Origin: an uncultured Legionellales bacterium | GTDB taxonomy: Bacteria; Pseudomonadota; Gammaproteobacteria; UBA1113 | Direction: 5' to 3' | Assembly (NCBI GenBank): GCA_945956945.1 | Contig: CAMFJO010000057.1 | Span: forward strand, 1-6,124 | Length of the DNA: 6,124 nt | Part shown: piece after piece, positions 6,079 to 6,124 of the stretch | How positions within the stretch are numbered: the stretch's first letter is position 1 | How the letters are laid out: the number at the start of each line of letters is the position of its first letter | The notes under the pieces: generated by a model | The model's input: the letters and a program-made list of their open reading frames with translations, nothing else | Databases searched by the model: none | Told to the model about the DNA's origin: nothing | Made by a program: the position numbers and the translations under genes

Positions 6079-6124
6079 CTGTCTCTTATACACATCTGAC
6101 GCTGCCGACGACTAGTCGGGTGGG
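6079..6124. other. Sequencing-adapter contamination (Nextera Tn5 mosaic end and tail)
   Basis: The 19-base Tn5 mosaic end CTGTCTCTTATACACATCT is at 6079-6097. It is followed directly by GACGCTGCCGACGA (6098-6111), the reverse complement of the Nextera read-1 adapter tail. The next eight bases, CTAGTCGG (6112-6119), sit where the i5 index belongs and differ by one base from the reverse complement of index TCGACTAG. GTGGG at the end resembles a poorly read GTGTA of the flow-cell adapter. This is library artefact, not organism DNA, and not a mobile element. Confidence 0.97.

Noticed and set aside
6079..6097. Tn5/IS50 mosaic end as evidence of a real transposon
   Set aside because: The 19-base end is followed directly by the synthetic Nextera tail and index, at the very end of the contig, so it comes from library preparation.

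Overview
The window reads as one end of a draft-assembly contig from a moderately AT-rich gammaproteobacterium. The main pointer is the hemX-hemY pair at the right end, because that arrangement (hemC-hemD-hemX-hemY) is characteristic of Gammaproteobacteria. A host-associated or aquatic lineage near Legionella/Coxiella is possible, but this is an impression and nothing in the window proves it. The last 46 bases are not genomic: they match the Nextera sequencing adapter, which also cuts hemX short.

Layout, left to right. (1) A PiT-family phosphate transporter on the + strand (3-998), probably missing a few N-terminal residues at the contig edge. (2) A convergent gap holding a degenerate palindromic repeat (copy A, 1031-1079). 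(3) A leftward two-gene operon: a SlyA-like MarR regulator (2737 to 2282) followed 14 bases later by a type II NADH dehydrogenase-like flavoprotein (2267 to 1077). (4) A 162-base divergent control region (2738-2899) with two good sigma70-type promoters, each overlapped by or followed by a palindrome that could be the operator of the adjacent regulator. (5) A rightward hipB-hipA toxin-antitoxin operon (2900-4457) whose genes overlap by 14 bases. (6) A second convergent gap holding a better-preserved copy of the same palindromic repeat (copy B, 4461-4505). (7) Leftward hemY (5675 to 4503) and the 3' third of hemX (from 6077 to 5697), then adapter.

How the parts relate. pit and hemXY look like core genes. 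Between them sit two self-contained regulatory modules, marR-ndh and hipBA, arranged back to back. This pair is bracketed by two direct copies of a 20-base motif (18/20 identical), and each copy supplies the TAG stop codon of the leftward gene it touches. The marR promoter contains three alternating ATTGTA/TACAAT half-sites between and over its -35 and -10 boxes, which suggests simple autorepression of the operon. The hipB promoter is followed by an 18-base inverted repeat with the same spacing as the HipB operators known from E. coli.

I did not find a clearly new biological system. The most unusual structure is the pair of covarying palindromes at the two convergent gene ends, followed by the compact double operator region between marR and hipB.
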